From positions 90,985,029 to 91,049,028 of the forward strand of contig CM043959.1 of the NCBI GenBank assembly GCA_014529385.2: a stretch of 64,000 nucleotides of DNA, in the 5' to 3' direction. Made by a program: the position numbers and the translations under genes. Below the pieces are notes generated by a model. It had not been told where the DNA came from. It saw nothing but the letters and a program-made list of their open reading frames with translations, and did no database searches. How positions within the stretch are numbered: the stretch's first letter is position 1; each line of letters starts with the position of its first letter. Source of the DNA: Adiantum capillus-veneris. Its lineage: Eukaryota; Streptophyta; Polypodiopsida; Polypodiales; Pteridaceae. Positions 35,462 to 48,934 of the stretch are shown one piece after another.

Positions 35462-38400
35462 TACATATTTACATTTGCTTACTCTAGAGAAGCATTGTAA
35501 GCATTGACGAAATTTAGGTTATCCTTTAATTGTATGCCTTGCATCCATCTAGCATCTTCAAAAGGATAGTTCTTAAACTTAATAAGATACCATCAGATAA
35601 TCTTACCGCCTCTCAATACCTTGTCTTCGTGTTGGAGAATGGACTCAAGCTGCAACACATCTTTTTGGTCCTCAATCTCTCGTGGGTCTTCAATAGTTGG
35701 TTCTTGAGGTGGCTCTCCTTTGTAAGGCTTTAGCAGGATCACATGGAAAGCATTGTGCATGAACCATTGACTGGGAAACTTGAGTTGAGAGGCCATCTCA
35801 TTGATTGGTCTAAGAATCTGGAAGGGACCATAGTACCTTTTTGCTAGTTTAACATAGTACTTTTGGTGTCTCGTAGGATTCTTGCCCGTTGTGTGCCTTA
35901 ATCAAGCCTTGGGTAATTTAAGCAAGACCCAATCATTTTGTTTAAAGGCTTGAGCTCTTATGTGCAACCTTTTGCCTTTGCTGTGAGATAGAGATAGCAT
36001 CCTTAATCTTTTGGAAAGATTCTTGTAGGTCTCGGCTATACTCATCTGCAACGAAGATCTTTCATGTATTTTAAGTAGCAAGGGACTTTTGGATCTTCCC
36101 TCAATTACCTCAAAAGGTGCTTTTCCGGTGGAGGTATGTACAGTGTTATTGTAGACATACTCCACCAATGGTAAGTACTTCTCCTTTGGGACCTTTGATC
36201 TACTTCTGTTACATAGGCTTTTAGTAGATTAAGAAATGTTATGTAAGCTATTTCACTTTGGCCATCCGTTTGGGGATGATAGGTTGAAGAAAAGTTTAGC
36301 CTTGTACCTAAATTCTCAAAGAGAACCTTCCAAAAATTAATGGTCATTCTAGGATCTCTATCCGACACTATGGACATTGGCAAGCCATGGTACTTGAAGA
36401 TTTGTGATACTAAGAGGGTTTCCATTTGATGGGCTTTGATAGTCTTTTTGACTGGTATGAAATGTGCTTGTTTGCTAAACCTGTCTACTATTGTCCATAT
36501 TCTTGTATTCCCATGGATAGACTTAGGCAATCCAAAGATAAACTCCATGGATATGCTCTCCCATGGTGAATTAGAGATTGGAAAAGTTTGAAGCAATCCA
36601 GGTTGCTTCCCTCTATCAAACATCATCTTTTGGCATACCACACATTTTGAAACATACTCGTATATGTTTGCTTTCATGGTAGGCCAATAGAAATATGTTT
36701 CTATCCCTTTTAGGGTACACTGAATCCCTCTATACTTTGCATAAGGAGGAGCATGAGATTCATACATTACTTTCTCACGTAGTGAGTTAGTAATGCATAG
36801 TCTATTGCCATAGAGAAGATAACCATCTTGTAGGATAAATGGTTCTCTTTCTTCCCTAGTGCAAGGGCTGAAATCAAATCTCTAAAATTGGGATCGATAG
36901 CGTACTCATACACTATAGAAGATATATCATTGTGAGTTGGAAACAACATTCACTCTTGGTCGTCTTGAGAGTGCATCGTCTACTTGATTATGCTTGCCAG
37001 TAATGTGAGCAATGTGAAAATGAAATTGCGAAAGGAAATTTGCCCACCTCATTTGTTTGTCGGAGAGCTTGGTCTCTGTCATGAAGTACTTAAGGATTTG
37101 GAGATCCGTCCGCAGAATAAAAGGAGTCCCCAATAAATAGTGCTTCCATGAGTCTAGGGCATGTAGAACTGCGAGGAGTTCCTATTTATATATGCCTAGA
37201 GCTTGCTCAACAGGGTCAAGCCTTTGACTTTGATAGGCTATGGCGTGCCCTTCTTGGAGAAAAATATCACCAGAAGCGTCACATTGGACCTCAGATGGCT
37301 TTGAGAGATCCAATAGTGTAAGCACGGGTTGAGAGATAAGCTTTTCAAAAGCATTGTTCTCCTTGGCAAACCATGTATACCTAACATTTTTCTTTATTAG
37401 GTCATGTAATGGCCCCATGATTTGTGGGAATTTTTCTATGAAGCACCTATAGTATGCACACATACCTATAAAGCTTCTTAGTTTATGTAGATTCCTTGGA
37501 TTAAGCCATCCTTTTATTACCTCTAGCTTTGATGGATCCATTTGAATGCCATCTTGAGAGATAATGTGACCTAAATACTGAATCTCTTGTAAGAAAAAAT
37601 CACATTTCTTTCGATTAATATAAAGTTTATTGTCTTGTAAAACTTGAAATATTACCTGGAGGTGTTGTTTGTGTTCGTCTAGTGAATTAGATTAGATGAT
37701 TATATCATCAAAGAACACTCCAGTAAAAGTTCGGGGAGGCCTGAATAGCTTCTACATCAAGCGGTTAAATGTGGCTGGTGTATTGGTCAAACCAAAAGGC
37801 ATGACAATGTACTCGTAAAGACCAAAAGTAGTGAGAAATGCGGTCTTTACAATGTCTTGATCGACTATCCTTATTTGATGGTAGCCACTTTTTAGGTCAA
37901 TCCTATTGAAGTAGGTTGACCCTTGTAGCTTATCAAATAGGTCTTCTACCCATGGAACGGGAAACCTATTTTTGATAGTGATCCTATATAGTGCTCTATA
38001 GTCGACACACATACGATATGTGCCGTCTTTATTTTGCACTAATAACATTGGTGAGAAAAATGGAGATGAGCTAGGCCTAACCATGCCCTTCTCAACTAAC
38101 TCATGCACTTCCCGCACAATCTCCTCTTGTTGAGCTTGGGAAACTCTATAAGGAGGTTTATTAGGTGGTGAACTTCCTAGAAGGAGTTCAATTGCATGGT
38201 CATCATTCCGTCATTTTGGAGGTAGTTCACAAGGGATATCGTCAATAAAAACATCTTGAAACCCCTTGAGGAAATTGGATATCTCTAATTCCTTTTGACT
38301 TTTTATATATTCTTTCGCTAAAGCATTAGGTTCATTTTAAGAATCTTTAACAAAAATCATGTACGCAAAAATAAAGCTCTTTATTAACGTATTGAAAGCT

Positions 38401-38790
38401 TGATTATGTACAAGAGGTATGGTACTACACAACTCCTTAGCATCTATGCACATATGTTTTTCCCTGAACCTCGAGTAGATTTGCCTTTCAAGAAATTTAA
38501 CATTGGTAGCCATGCGCTCAAACCATGGTGCCCCTAGGATTACATCCTCGTGCTTGAGAGGAGAGATAAAGAAGTCCTCCTTGTCCACATAGCTTTGGAT
38601 ATGAAGCCTCAATTTTCCAATTAAGGGAGTGACTGAGGCTTCTTGCCCCTTCAAAGCACCATTGGTAGGTAGGACATCTCCCATCTCATAGGCTTGGATG
38701 CCTAGCTTGGTGGTCAACTGTGTGGATATGAAATTGTGAGTAGAACCATGGTCAAAGAGAATAAAAGCATCATGTTCTATTACCTTTCCC
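35462..38790 (-). pseudogene. G2 pol: protease, RT, RNase H, integrase, chromodomain region (broken)
   Basis: In reading order: protease (38337 to about 38790, with D-H-G-S in place of the expected D-T/S-G), RT (37752-38117, [10 protein letters not shown] and YHQIRIVD), RT C-terminus (37182-37541), RNase H (36927-37133), integrase zinc finger and core (36105-36767) and C-terminal part (35593-36168). At least five frame breaks. The first integrase Asp is replaced by Glu (SMEFIFGLP); the other two acidic residues remain (SDRDPRM, GQSEIAY). At the gag-protease junction the codon is GGA where G3 has TGA. Confidence 0.87.
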
Positions 38791-39492
38791 CAAGCATGGC
38801 ATAGAGGAGATCCTTTGTGGTGAGCATCCTCTTCTAGTATGAGGAGGATGGAGAATAGGGTGACCTCTTTCCCGCCTTTTTCTTCCCTTTTTCCTCCTTG
38901 TTTGCACCATCACTTTCTTTAAAAGATGAAGAGGATGAAGAAGATGGAGAAGCGGGTGACCTCTTTCTCACCTTTTTCTTCTCTTGTTTTCTCTCGTCCC
39001 TCTTTGAATTATGGTGTAGAGAAGTGTGCATGGTCTTCTCCGTTTAGGGGGTGTTGGAGAGCGTTTTCCCCGCCGTCCTCGTGGAGCCATCTTCACTAAT
39101 GTGGCAGGAGACTCACTTCTTTCTGGTTCTTTTGGTGGGGGTTCTACCATTGAAATTTGAGTTCTCCTTTGGGAAGGAGATGCATCGTCAAGTAGTAGAT
39201 TTTTGAGCCCTTCGTACTTATCCTCTTCTTCTTCTCTTATCGGAGAGAGGCCTCTTTTGGAAGTCTCACAAGGAGGATTCCTAGGTACTCTCTCTTCTTG
39301 GTGGGGAGTTTGGAGAATCCCATGAGTACGTAATTGCCGTTGCACTTCACCTTAGACGGATGGATTTCCCATGGCTTGTTGAAGCTTGGTAACAAGGTAA
39401 TTAACAAGCATAGGGGCATCATTAGGAGTCTGTTCATTAACAAATCCAATGCTATCAACATTAATTTTACTCTATTTAGTATTGTCAGCCAT
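38791..39492 (-). pseudogene. G2 gag with capsid region deleted
   Basis: The N-terminal (39237-39492) and basic, Ser/Pro-rich parts of Gag (RGKRSPTPPKRRRP, KKVRKRSPASPSS) are present, but the capsid domain and zinc knuckle seen in G3 are missing: the sequence jumps from the protease-proximal end at about 38790 into the Ser-rich region. A roughly 95-bp unit near 38849 is partly duplicated near 38943. Frameshifts occur near 38990 and 39240. Confidence 0.8.
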
Positions 39493-39504
39493 TCTAATAA
39501 ATTT

Positions 39505-39696
39505 TGTTGGGGTATAAAGCCCAATGTGGTCGCCTAGGTAAGTGGGCGGGCCGCCAGGTATGTACACATATTCTTTTGTAAAAACCTAATAAGAACTCAC
39601 TATGCTCTACACATTACAGTAGAGCGAGTTCACCATATCGTCGTGCTCTTCTTCTCGCACTCTCTCTCGCGTCATACTTCCGCTCGTACTCCTTCA
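39505..39696 (+). repeat. Copia-2 5' LTR
   Basis: 192 bp, TGTTGGGGTATAAAGCC to ACTCCTTCA. The primer-binding site TGGTATCAGAGC follows at 39699-39710. Confidence 0.93.
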
Positions 39697-39710
39697 ACTG
39701 GTATCAGAGC

Positions 39711-40841
39711 TCAGATCGAGGCTCGGGGCAGCACTGCAAGAGGCTAGACTCACCAGCTCAGATTGGAGTGAAATTCGACAGGCGAGGACACGGCCCCAAA
39801 TCTCGTGGGACAGCCCAAAGGGCTAGGTGTTGTCAGAATTTCATTCTGAGGTCATCTCGGCTTCGGCTTCGACAAAGGTCTGCGCAGACCATTTTCGACT
39901 ACGTGGTCTCGACGGGTGCAGATCCGACTCTGCAAATTTGGGGTTTTTGGCCTACGATTGCAGGTGCTGAGGATATCTTTGGCCTACGACACTCGACAAA
40001 TTTGGGGTTTTTGGCCTACGAGTACAGGTGCTGCAGGCTAGAGTGTTGATTTGTGGCTGTCTACACATTGAAGGACGGCTCAAAGTTCTTGGAGGCGTGT
40101 CACATACGACACAGGCGCATCTACACACAGACTGTAGGCGACATCCACTAGTTCATCAGGTAGCTTGTGTTTGCTGCTTGATATTCCAGATTTCATCCTG
40201 ACATTGCAGGTACTTCCACATGGGATGTATTGTCAGACATGATGTATGTCTGTTGAGGGTTTTCTGGCTGTGAGTCACGCAGCAAACAACCGCCGCAGCG
40301 GTTGCAGTATACAGTGGGAAATTTGTGGATGTATGACTTTGTGGGAAGTCTATGTACTGTCAGATTTAGTGCAGCCTTTGTTGAGGGTCGAGTGAGGTTT
40401 CATTGAGTTGGGGGATTCTCGAATGTTGAGATCCTTTCGGTGATACAAGTCTTGGAGCGATCCCTCGAGCACCCTTAGATAGGCAACTAGGATGTATTGA
40501 CTATGAGTTAGACAATTGGGATTGCATCTTTGCTTTACTGCCGTTGAGGCATTGTCGCAGTCTATGCTTACAGGACAGTGACAAGGCAGTGAGAGACAGT
40601 ACAGGTGCAGGACAGGTTTACCCGCAGCTTACAGTGTCAGAGAGACAGTGTTTTTGAGCTGTTTTTTGGTCTGTTTTTGAGTACACCAGAGCCATTTTAC
40701 AAAGGAGACTCTGCCAAAATTTATGCAGAATCTGAAGCTTTCTTGGTTCATTTGACAGGTTGATATTGGTTCAGAGGTCAGTTTACAGGGGAAACTCTGC
40801 CAAATTTTTCCCAGAAAAGTAAACTACTTTGAAGCGTAGCT
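39711..40841 (+). other. Copia-2 leader (non-coding)
   Basis: Matches the copia-1 leader, with an extra partial duplication at about 39934-40030 in which AAATTTGGGGTTTTTGGCC appears twice. No protein recognised. Confidence 0.75.
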
Positions 40842-41789
40842 ATGGCTGGATCACAGGACACTGCTCTTTACAATATCAAGAAGCTGGATGGAACCAATTT
40901 CCCATTGCGGAAGAAGCAGATTTGGCACGTGTTGGTACAAAAGAAGCAGATAAAACCTATAAAGCTCAAGGGGATAAAACCAGAAGATATAGACGAAGAT
41001 GAATGGAGCGAAATGGATGAATTGGCACTTTCTACCATTATGTTCACTTTGGCAGAAAGCGTTTACTTCAATGTAGCAGACGAGATGTCGGCTTATCAAG
41101 CATGGTTAAAGCTGAGTGATCTTTATGAGAAGCACAGTGCAGCCTCACAGGTATACTGGCTTAAGAAGCTTGTTGACTTGAAGATGAAAGAAGGGACACC
41201 TATGTCCAATCATCTGAATGAATTCAACACAATCTATAGTCAGTTGTCAGCTCAAGGTGTCAAGTTTGATGAACCTGTTAGAGCTATGTTCCTGTTGATC
41301 ACATTGCCGGAAAGTTGGGACACTTTTCGCACAGCTTTGAGTAATTCTGCACCTCCATATGGTTTGAACATGGCAGGTGTAGAAGGAAGTCTGCTTACTG
41401 AAGAAACCAATAGAAAGACAATGGACAAAGGCAACGGAACAGCCTTAGTTGTCAGGGGAAGGACCAAAGAAAAGTACAAAGGTGGAAAGAGGAATCAGTC
41501 TCGTAGCAAGTCCCGCAGTGCTAAAGGCAAGAGTGGCATAGAATGCTACCATTGTGGCAAGAAGGGTCACATGAAAAGAGACTGCAGAGAATGGAAAGTA
41601 GAAAAAGGCAAAGAGAAAGCTGAAGACCATGGTGAGAAGAACAAGTCCTCAGTGAAGATTCAAGAAATAAATGTGACAAACACTGTTGCAGAGGATGACA
41701 GTCTAGTGTCACGAGACATCTACTTCTTGAAGAATACAATGGACTCAGCTCTTCTTACAGCATCTGCTGGAAATATACTAAGTGACTAG
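40842..41789 (+). pseudogene. Copia-2 Gag and start of protease
   Basis: 315 aa from ATG to a TAG at 41787-41789. The same Gag layout as copia-1, with the knuckle CYHCGKKGHMKRDC. The stop replaces the Trp just before the protease active site, and the next residues read HSGA where copia-1 has DSGT, so the catalytic Asp is lost as well. Gag differs from copia-1 at many residues although other parts of the two elements are almost identical. Confidence 0.9.
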
Positions 41790-43331
41790 ATTATACACTC
41801 AGGGGCATCACTTCATGTGTCTCCAAACAAGGAGTGGTTTACCTCTTATGTGACCACTAAAGATCATGTTCGGCTAGGCAATGGGCAGACATGTGAGATC
41901 TTAGGTGTTGGAGATGTTCAATTGAACTTTCAGAATGGCTCTTCTTTCACGTTGAAGAATGTGAGACATGTTCCCGCAATTACAAAGAGCTTGATCAACA
42001 CAGGTTTACTTGATGATGCTGGCTACGTCACCACTTTTGGACATAACATGTGGAAGATATCCAAGGGTTCTATGACAGTAGCACATGGAGTAAAGTCTGG
42101 AGGACTTTACATGATTTATGTATCAAAATTCTCTAAAAATGTAATCAATGTAACCGAGCAGCCGAACGTTTCTTTGTGGCATAGCCGGTTAGGACATATG
42201 TCCAAGAAGGGAATGGAAATCTTGTCTCGTTCTGGTTATTTGCCTGGCTTTTTATTTAATGATTTTGAATTCTGTGAACATTGTCTGTATGGTAAGCAAA
42301 CACAGCAGCCACATAAGCATAGAAGCAATAGAAGAGATACACAGTTGGCACTTGTTCACAGCGATTTGTGTGGACCTATGCCTAACCTATCTCTAGGAGG
42401 AGCTTCTTACTTTATGACATTTATAGATGATTACTCGAGGAAAGTATGGGTTTACTTTCTTAAGCACAAGGATGAAGCGTTTAGTGTTTTCAAAACGTTT
42501 GTGACACTTGTGGAGAATCAGAGTGGCAAGAACCTTAAATGCTTACGCATTGAGAATGGTGGAGAGTATGTTTCAAAGGCCTTTCAGGACTTTTGTGAGT
42601 CAAAAGGTATAAAACGTGAACTTACTGCTCCTTACAATCCTCCTCAAAATGGTGTTGCTGAGAGGATGAATAGGACCATACAAGAGAAGGTCAGAAGTAT
42701 GCTGTCTAATGCACAACTGCCAAATCGGTTTTGGGCTGAAGCTGTATCAACAGCTGTTCATCTTATAAATAGATCTCCTAGCAAGGTTTTGCAGAAGGAT
42801 TCAGTGCTAGAGATGGGCAAAATGCCCTCATACAAGCATCTCAGAGTCTTTGGCTATGAGGCATATACTCATGTTCCAAAGGAATTTAGGAACAAACTTG
42901 AGCCAAAGATTAGAAAGTGCATCTTTCTAGGCTATGGTAATTCTGGGGAGATGGGGTACAGACTTTGGGATCCCGAATCCAGAAAGGTTATCCGCAGCAA
43001 TGATTTTCACTTTAATGAAGCCAAATATCATTCTAAACCAAAGAGGGTCAAGGAGATTAGAAGATTTGTATTCCAAGAAGATGGACCTGCACGTGCAAGA
43101 CAAAATGTCAGGGCTGAAGAGGAGCAAGGACAGGATAGAGTGGAACCACAGGTTGTGGCTGAGCTTGAGCCACCTATTGTGCGTAGATCAGGACGTATCA
43201 CGCGACCTCCTGATAGGTTTGTTCCATCTATGAACTATGTCATGTTGATTGATTGCAATGAGCCTTCATGTTACAAGGAAGCAGTGCAAATGAAGGACTC
43301 CGGGAATTGGCAATTGGCCATGCGGTTATAG
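41790..43331 (+). pseudogene. Copia-2 protease end and integrase
   Basis: A continuous open frame (visible Met at 41817, 504 aa) with the pre-integrase region WHSRLGHMSKKG and FCEHCLYGK, and the full catalytic set: Asp in HSDLCGP, Asp in FIDDYSRKVW, Glu in NGVAERMN. It ends at the TAG 43329-43331 right before the RT domain (AMRL stop MTALHKNQTW). The same stop is in copia-1. This is the best-preserved integrase of this family in the window. Confidence 0.9.
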
Positions 43332-43616
43332 ATGACAGCTCTGCACAAAAACCAGACATGGAAGCTAGTTAAATTACCACAGGGCAAAAAGGCTCTACCT
43401 TGTAAATGGGTTTACTGGAATAACATCACTGCTCATGATAGTCAGCCAAAGTACAAAGCAAGGCTTGTTGCCAAGGGCTTTAAGCAAGAACAAGGCATTG
43501 ACTTTGATGAAGTCTTCTCTCTGGTGGTCAAGATGACTACATTGAGATGCTTTCTTGCATTGGTTGCCATATTAGATTTGGTGTTGTACCAAATGGATGT
43601 CAAGACAGTGTTCTTG
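43332..43616 (+). pseudogene. Copia-2 RT, 5' part
   Basis: The N-terminal RT (CKWVYWNNITAHDSQPKYKA, then MDVKTVFL) up to the G3 insertion at 43616. It continues at 52371 after G3. Confidence 0.9.
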
Positions 43617-45223
43617 TGTAATGGAATTTGCCTATTCAATTTGAGAGTAGCGGAATTTAATGAGAGTACTTTCAAGAAATGATTTTGTGAGCATAGCGGT
43701 AGACATAATTGAAGATAGCAACATAATCATAGCAATTAGTTAACTTGGCATAGGCAATACTTTTTCAAGAGAGAGAGTTTAGAGAACATGACAACAATTG
43801 AGGACCGGATTTATGTGGAGCCGGTCCCCCCTCCAATAGGCATTTGTATTATGATTTCTCCCATAAAGAGAGACTTGTTACAATACAGTCTTTGTGTTCC
43901 TTGTGACCTAGGTGATGCCATGAAGATGGAAGGCTTCATGCACCACAAACATAACATAAACTTGAAGAAAGATTTAACTATCCCAAGCCTCAATCCCAAG
44001 ACCTCAAACACCTTCGAAGGTGGAGAGAGCTAGCAGGGAATGAGGGTAGGGAAGAGGAAGAAGAAACATTTCGTAGGAGAAAGAATTAGTTCCTCACTTA
44101 TCATACTCTTGTTGCTAGCATACATAATAGCATAGTAATGAAGAAGAAGGAGATGGCAAGCTTAAACATTGAAGCATGGCTCTTGGTTGGATTTGCACTC
44201 CATAGCCAAGAGTGTTGGTGTAGGCTCTCAACCTCTACTTGCTTGGAGAGGGAGCTCTTTCACTTTGCATAGCACACCAAAGAGAGTGATTGTGAGTGTG
44301 TGTGGGTGAGTATACCCCCTAGGCACCCCCCTAGCTTGCTTGGGTTGACCCCGCCTTGTAGCTCATGCCTGAAGCTCATTGGACCCTTCCAGGCCTAGCC
44401 AATCACAAGCAAGAGCCATTACAAGCAACATGGGTAGCCTTGGGACAAGTGTCCCCCTTTCCCCTTTGAGAGAGAGGACTTGATAAATGAAAAATCAATT
44501 AGATAATTCAAGTAATTTATCATTGGACCCCTTTGAATCTTAGCCAATAGGCTTCAAGCAACACATGAAGGTAACATGGGTAGGGGCCTGACATGTGTCC
44601 TTGCTGCCTCTTCAAGTTGGGGCTTCCCTTGTGTGTGTGAGTGGGTGTTCTCTCTCTAGCTCCTAGGAAAAGGGCTCGCCCCCCCTCTTGTAGGAATGAT
44701 TTTGACTTTAGGTGATCAAGCACCTTACTCATCAAGCATGACAAAGCACTTGAACTAGGGGGTGTTCCCACAAGCATCTCAGGCAAGCTTCTCAAGGCAC
44801 CTCAAGTACTTTAATCATGCAGCAAGTCAAGCACCTCAATCATGGAGCCAGTCAAGCACCTCAAGCATCTTAATCAAGCACCTCAAGCATGAAAAACACC
44901 TCAAGCATGACAAGCACCTCGAGCTTGGGCCGGGTTCCCACCTCAAGCTCAGCCCTAGCTTACTTAAGGTCAAAGGACTTTTACACACATTTATTGGAGG
45001 TCTTCAATGAAGCTAACCCTAAGGTCTTATGCTCCATTGGTTAGCCTTGCTCTTTGATAGACCATCTCCCTTTTGGGCCCCTTTACCATTGGCCCCGTGT
45101 TGAGATAGATCTAAAAGCACATACCTATATCTTAACACTTGTTCCCGTTTATTCTCCCACATTAAGTGATCAATTTAATATGAGAAAATCATTTGGGTGA
45201 GTTAGATATTAGATTTTATGACA
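43617..45223 (-). repeat. G3 3' LTR
   Basis: 1,607 bp, TGTAATGGAATTTGCC to ATTTTATGACA. It has a minisatellite built on CACCTCAAGC at about 44749-44945 and one 18-bp unit more than the partner LTR (near 44893). The minus-strand purine tract AAGAGAGAGGTAA follows at 45224. Confidence 0.93.
44749..44945. repeat. LTR minisatellite (CACCTCAAGC units)
   Basis: Many imperfect units of about 9 to 18 bp containing CTCAAGCA. The homologous tract in the right LTR is at about 51914-52090 and has one unit fewer. Confidence 0.75.
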
Positions 45224-45583
45224 TTACCTCTCTCTTGAAATCATAGTCGTCCTCGACTATGAGGTAGAATAGATAAAGTCTTAGTCATTAGTCAATCGTA
45301 CTTAGCGGGTAAAGGATCCCTTTTTACCCTACGACATCTTTCCAAAATGGATGACTAATCCATTTGGTGCTTGGGAGACATAGCTGCCGCAAGCATGTCT
45401 GCTCTTTTAGTCCATTTAATTCTCCCATAGTAGAGTGACAAATTGTACTTGGTGTTTGAGAGACGTCGTCATCACAAACATGATTCTAAGCATTCATACT
45501 AGTTAAATTTGTGCACAATTAAAAAGAGGACTAGTCATATAAGACAAAAACATGAGTTATTTAAAAGAAATTTGTACATTTGC

Positions 45584-48500
45584 TTACTCTAATGTAGCAT
45601 TGTAAGCATTGACAAGGTTCATACTATCCTTAAGTTGTACTCCTTGCATCCATTTAGCATCTTCAAAAGGATAATTTTTGAACTTAATAAGATACCGTCG
45701 GATAATCTTACCATGTCGTAGTACCTTGTCTTCATGCCGAAGGATAGCTTCGGGTTGTAGCACCTCTTCTTGGTCTTCAACTTCGGGAGGGTCTTCAATA
45801 ATTGGTTCAATTGGTGGCTCTCCTTTGTAGGGCTTAAGTAAGCTTACATGAAAGGCATTGTGTATAAGCCAATGGTTGGGCAACTTGAGTTGATAAGCCG
45901 TCTCATTGATAGGCTTCAAGATTTGGAAAGGACCATAGTATCTTTTTGCTAGTTTAGCATAATACTTTTGATGGCCCGTAGGATTTTTGCCCGTCGTTTG
46001 CCTTAATCGAGCCTTAGGAAACTTGAGTAAAACCCAATCATTTTCTTTGAACATTAAGGCTCTTCTGTGCTTATCAGCAGCAGCTTTTTGCCTTTGTTGA
46101 GAGATGGCTATAGCCTCCCTAATCTTTTGAAAAGATTCTTGTAGGTCACGGCTATACTCATCGGCGGCGAAGATCTTCCCATGTACTTTCAGTAGCAAGG
46201 GACTTTTAGGTCTTCCTTCTATGATCTCGAAAGGTGCTTTGCCCGTAGAAGTATGTACAGTATTATTGTAGGCATACTCTACTAGCGGTAAATACTTTTC
46301 CCATTGTGAGCGTTGATCTACTTCGGTAACATAAGTCTTGAGTAGATCGAGTATCGTAAGATTGGCTATCTCACTTTGGCCATCCGTTTGTGGGTGATAG
46401 GCCGAAGAGAAATTCAATCTTGTTCCTAGATTTTCAAAGAGACCTTTCCAGAAATTATTGGTCATTCTAGGATCTCTATCTGACACAATGGATGTGGGTA
46501 ATCCATGGTGTTTGAAAATCTGAGATATGAAGAGAGTTGCCATTTGATGTGCCTTAATAGTCTTTTTGACAGGAATAAAATGTGCTTGCTTGCTAAAACT
46601 GTCGACTATTGTCCATATTCCTGTATTCCCATGGATAGACTTGGGTAATCCAAAGATGAAATCCATGGATATACTCTCCCATGGTGAATTTGGAATAGGC
46701 AATGGCTGGAGTAATCCAGGTTGCTTCCCTCTATCATACTTGGTCTTTTGGCATACTACACATTTTGAAACATACTCTTGTATGTCCACTTTCATGGTAG
46801 GCCAATAGAAATACGTCTCTACTCCTCGGAGAGTAGGTTGAATTCCTCTATGCCCTGCATATGGAGGAGCATGGGATTCATACATAACCTTCTCACGAAG
46901 GGAATGGGTAACACATAGCCTATTTCCGTGGAGAAGATAACCATCCTGCAAGGTGAATGGTTCCTCTTTCTTCCCCAAAGCAAGGGCTGACATTATGTCT
47001 CTAAAGTCAGGGTCAGTAGCATACTCATCTATCATAGAGGATAGATCATTGTGAGTAGCTATAGACACCGCATTAACTTTTGGTCGTCGTGAAAGTGCAT
47101 CGGCAACTTGATTGTGCTTACCAGCTATGTGAGCAATATGGAAATTAAATTGCGAAAGAAAATTTGCCCACCTCATTTGTTTGTCGGAAAGCTTGGTTTG
47201 CGTCATGAAATACTTGAGACTTTGGTGGTCGGTTTGTAGGATAAATGGAGTCCCCAATAGGTAGTGCTTCCATGTGTCTAGGTCATGTAGAACAGCTAAA
47301 AGCTCTTTCTCATAAATGCCCAAGACTCGTTCATCACCATTGAGCCTTCGGCTCTCATATGCTATGGCATGCCCTTCTTGAAGCAAAACAGCTCCAAGGC
47401 AATCACCACAAGCATCACATTGGACCTCAAATGGCTTTGAGAGATCCGGAAGCACGAGGACTGGTTGGGAAGTAAGCTTCTCTTTGAGTTTTTCAAAAGC
47501 ATTTTGCTCCTTAGCCGTCCATACAAACTAAACGTTCTTCTTGGTTAAGTCGTGTAGTGGTCCTGCTACTTTAGAGAATTTTGCTATGAAGCGTCTATAG
47601 TATGCACACATACCAATAAAGCTTCTTAGCTCATGTAGATTCCTTGGGTTAGGCCATGATTTTATTACCTCTAACTTTGATGGATCCATACGAATACCAT
47701 CGTGAGAGATAATATGGCCTAGATATTGAATCTCTTCAAGGAAGAATTCACTTTTCTTTTGGTTGAGAAAAAGTTTGTTCTCCCTCAAGGCTTGAAAAAT
47801 CACTTGGAGATGTTGCTTATGTTCCTCCAAAGACTTGGAGTAGATGATGATATCATCGAAGAACACTCCAGTGAATTTTCGATATGGTCTAAAAATTTTC
47901 TCCATCAAACGATTGAACGTAGCTGGTGCATTAGTCAAGCCAAAAGGCATGACTAGATATTCATAAAGACCAAATGTTGTGCGAAACGCGGTCTTTAAGA
48001 TATCCTCATCCACTATCCTTATTTGATGATAGCCACTCTTAAGGTCAATCCTACTGAAGTAGGTAGAGCCTTGTAGCTTATCAAACAGATCTTCTACCCA
48101 AGGTACGGGAAATCTGTTTTTGATAGTGATATGGTTTAGTGCTCGATAGTCCACACACATACGGTATGTACCATCTTTCTTTTGCACTAAAAGGACTGGA
48201 GAACAAAAGGGAGAGGAACTAGGCCTCACCATCCCTTTGTCTACCAGCTCTTGTACTTGCCTCATGATCTCCTCTTGTTGAGCTTGTGAGACTCGATAAG
48301 GAGGTTTGTTAGGCGGTGAGCTTCCTGGAAGGAGCTCAATACGATGGTCATCATCCCCTCGTTTTGGAGGTAGGTCCATAGGGATATCATCGATGAATAC
48401 ATCTTGGAATCCTTTTAGAAAAGTAGACAAGTCTAACTCTTCTTGATTCCTATCATTTTCATTTGATGAAACATTATTAGCTTTTAGAGACTCTTTGACA

Positions 48501-48934
48501 TAAATCATGTACGCAGAAACTGAGCTCTTCATTGATTTATCAAAAGAAAGAGGATTTACAAGTGGAATAGTGCGACCACGCTCATTAGCATCTATATACA
48601 TGTTCTTTCCCCTGTAGGTGAAGTAAATTCTCCTTTCAGGGAACTTCATGTTGGCAGCCATGCGATCAAACCATGGTGCCCCTAGGATAACATCCTGATG
48701 TTGGAGGGGAGAGATGAAGAAGTCTTCTTTGTCGACATAGCTTTCGACATGAAGCCTCAACTTCCCAATCAAGGGAGTAACGGAGGCTTGTTGTCCCTTG
48801 AAAGGTGCATCAGCTGTTACTATATCTCCCATCTCAAAAGCTTGAATGCCCAACTTGGTGGCCAACTCTATTGATATGAAGTTGAGAGTAGAGCCAGGGT
48901 CAAACAAGATGAAGGCATCATGCTCTCTTACCTT
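45584..48934 (-). pseudogene. G3 Pol: protease, RT, RNase H, integrase, chromodomain
   Basis: A single frame broken only by a TAG at 47528-47530. Domains in order: aspartic protease (FDPGSTLNFIS, residues about 2-12 from 48907, with Pro in the usual D-T/S-G position), RT ([26 protein letters not shown] and catalytic FFDDIIIYS), then after the stop RNase H (DACGDCLGAVL, YEKELLAVLH, TDHQSL), integrase zinc finger (HAPPYAGHRG to CVVC), core with D (SMDFIFG), D (SDRDPRM) and E (GQSEIAN), the YYGPFQIL module, and the chromodomain-like RRYLIKFKNYPFEDAKW near the C-terminus. At the stop, relatives have an Arg codon. The product would copy and insert the element, probably favouring marked chromatin. 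Confidence 0.92.
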
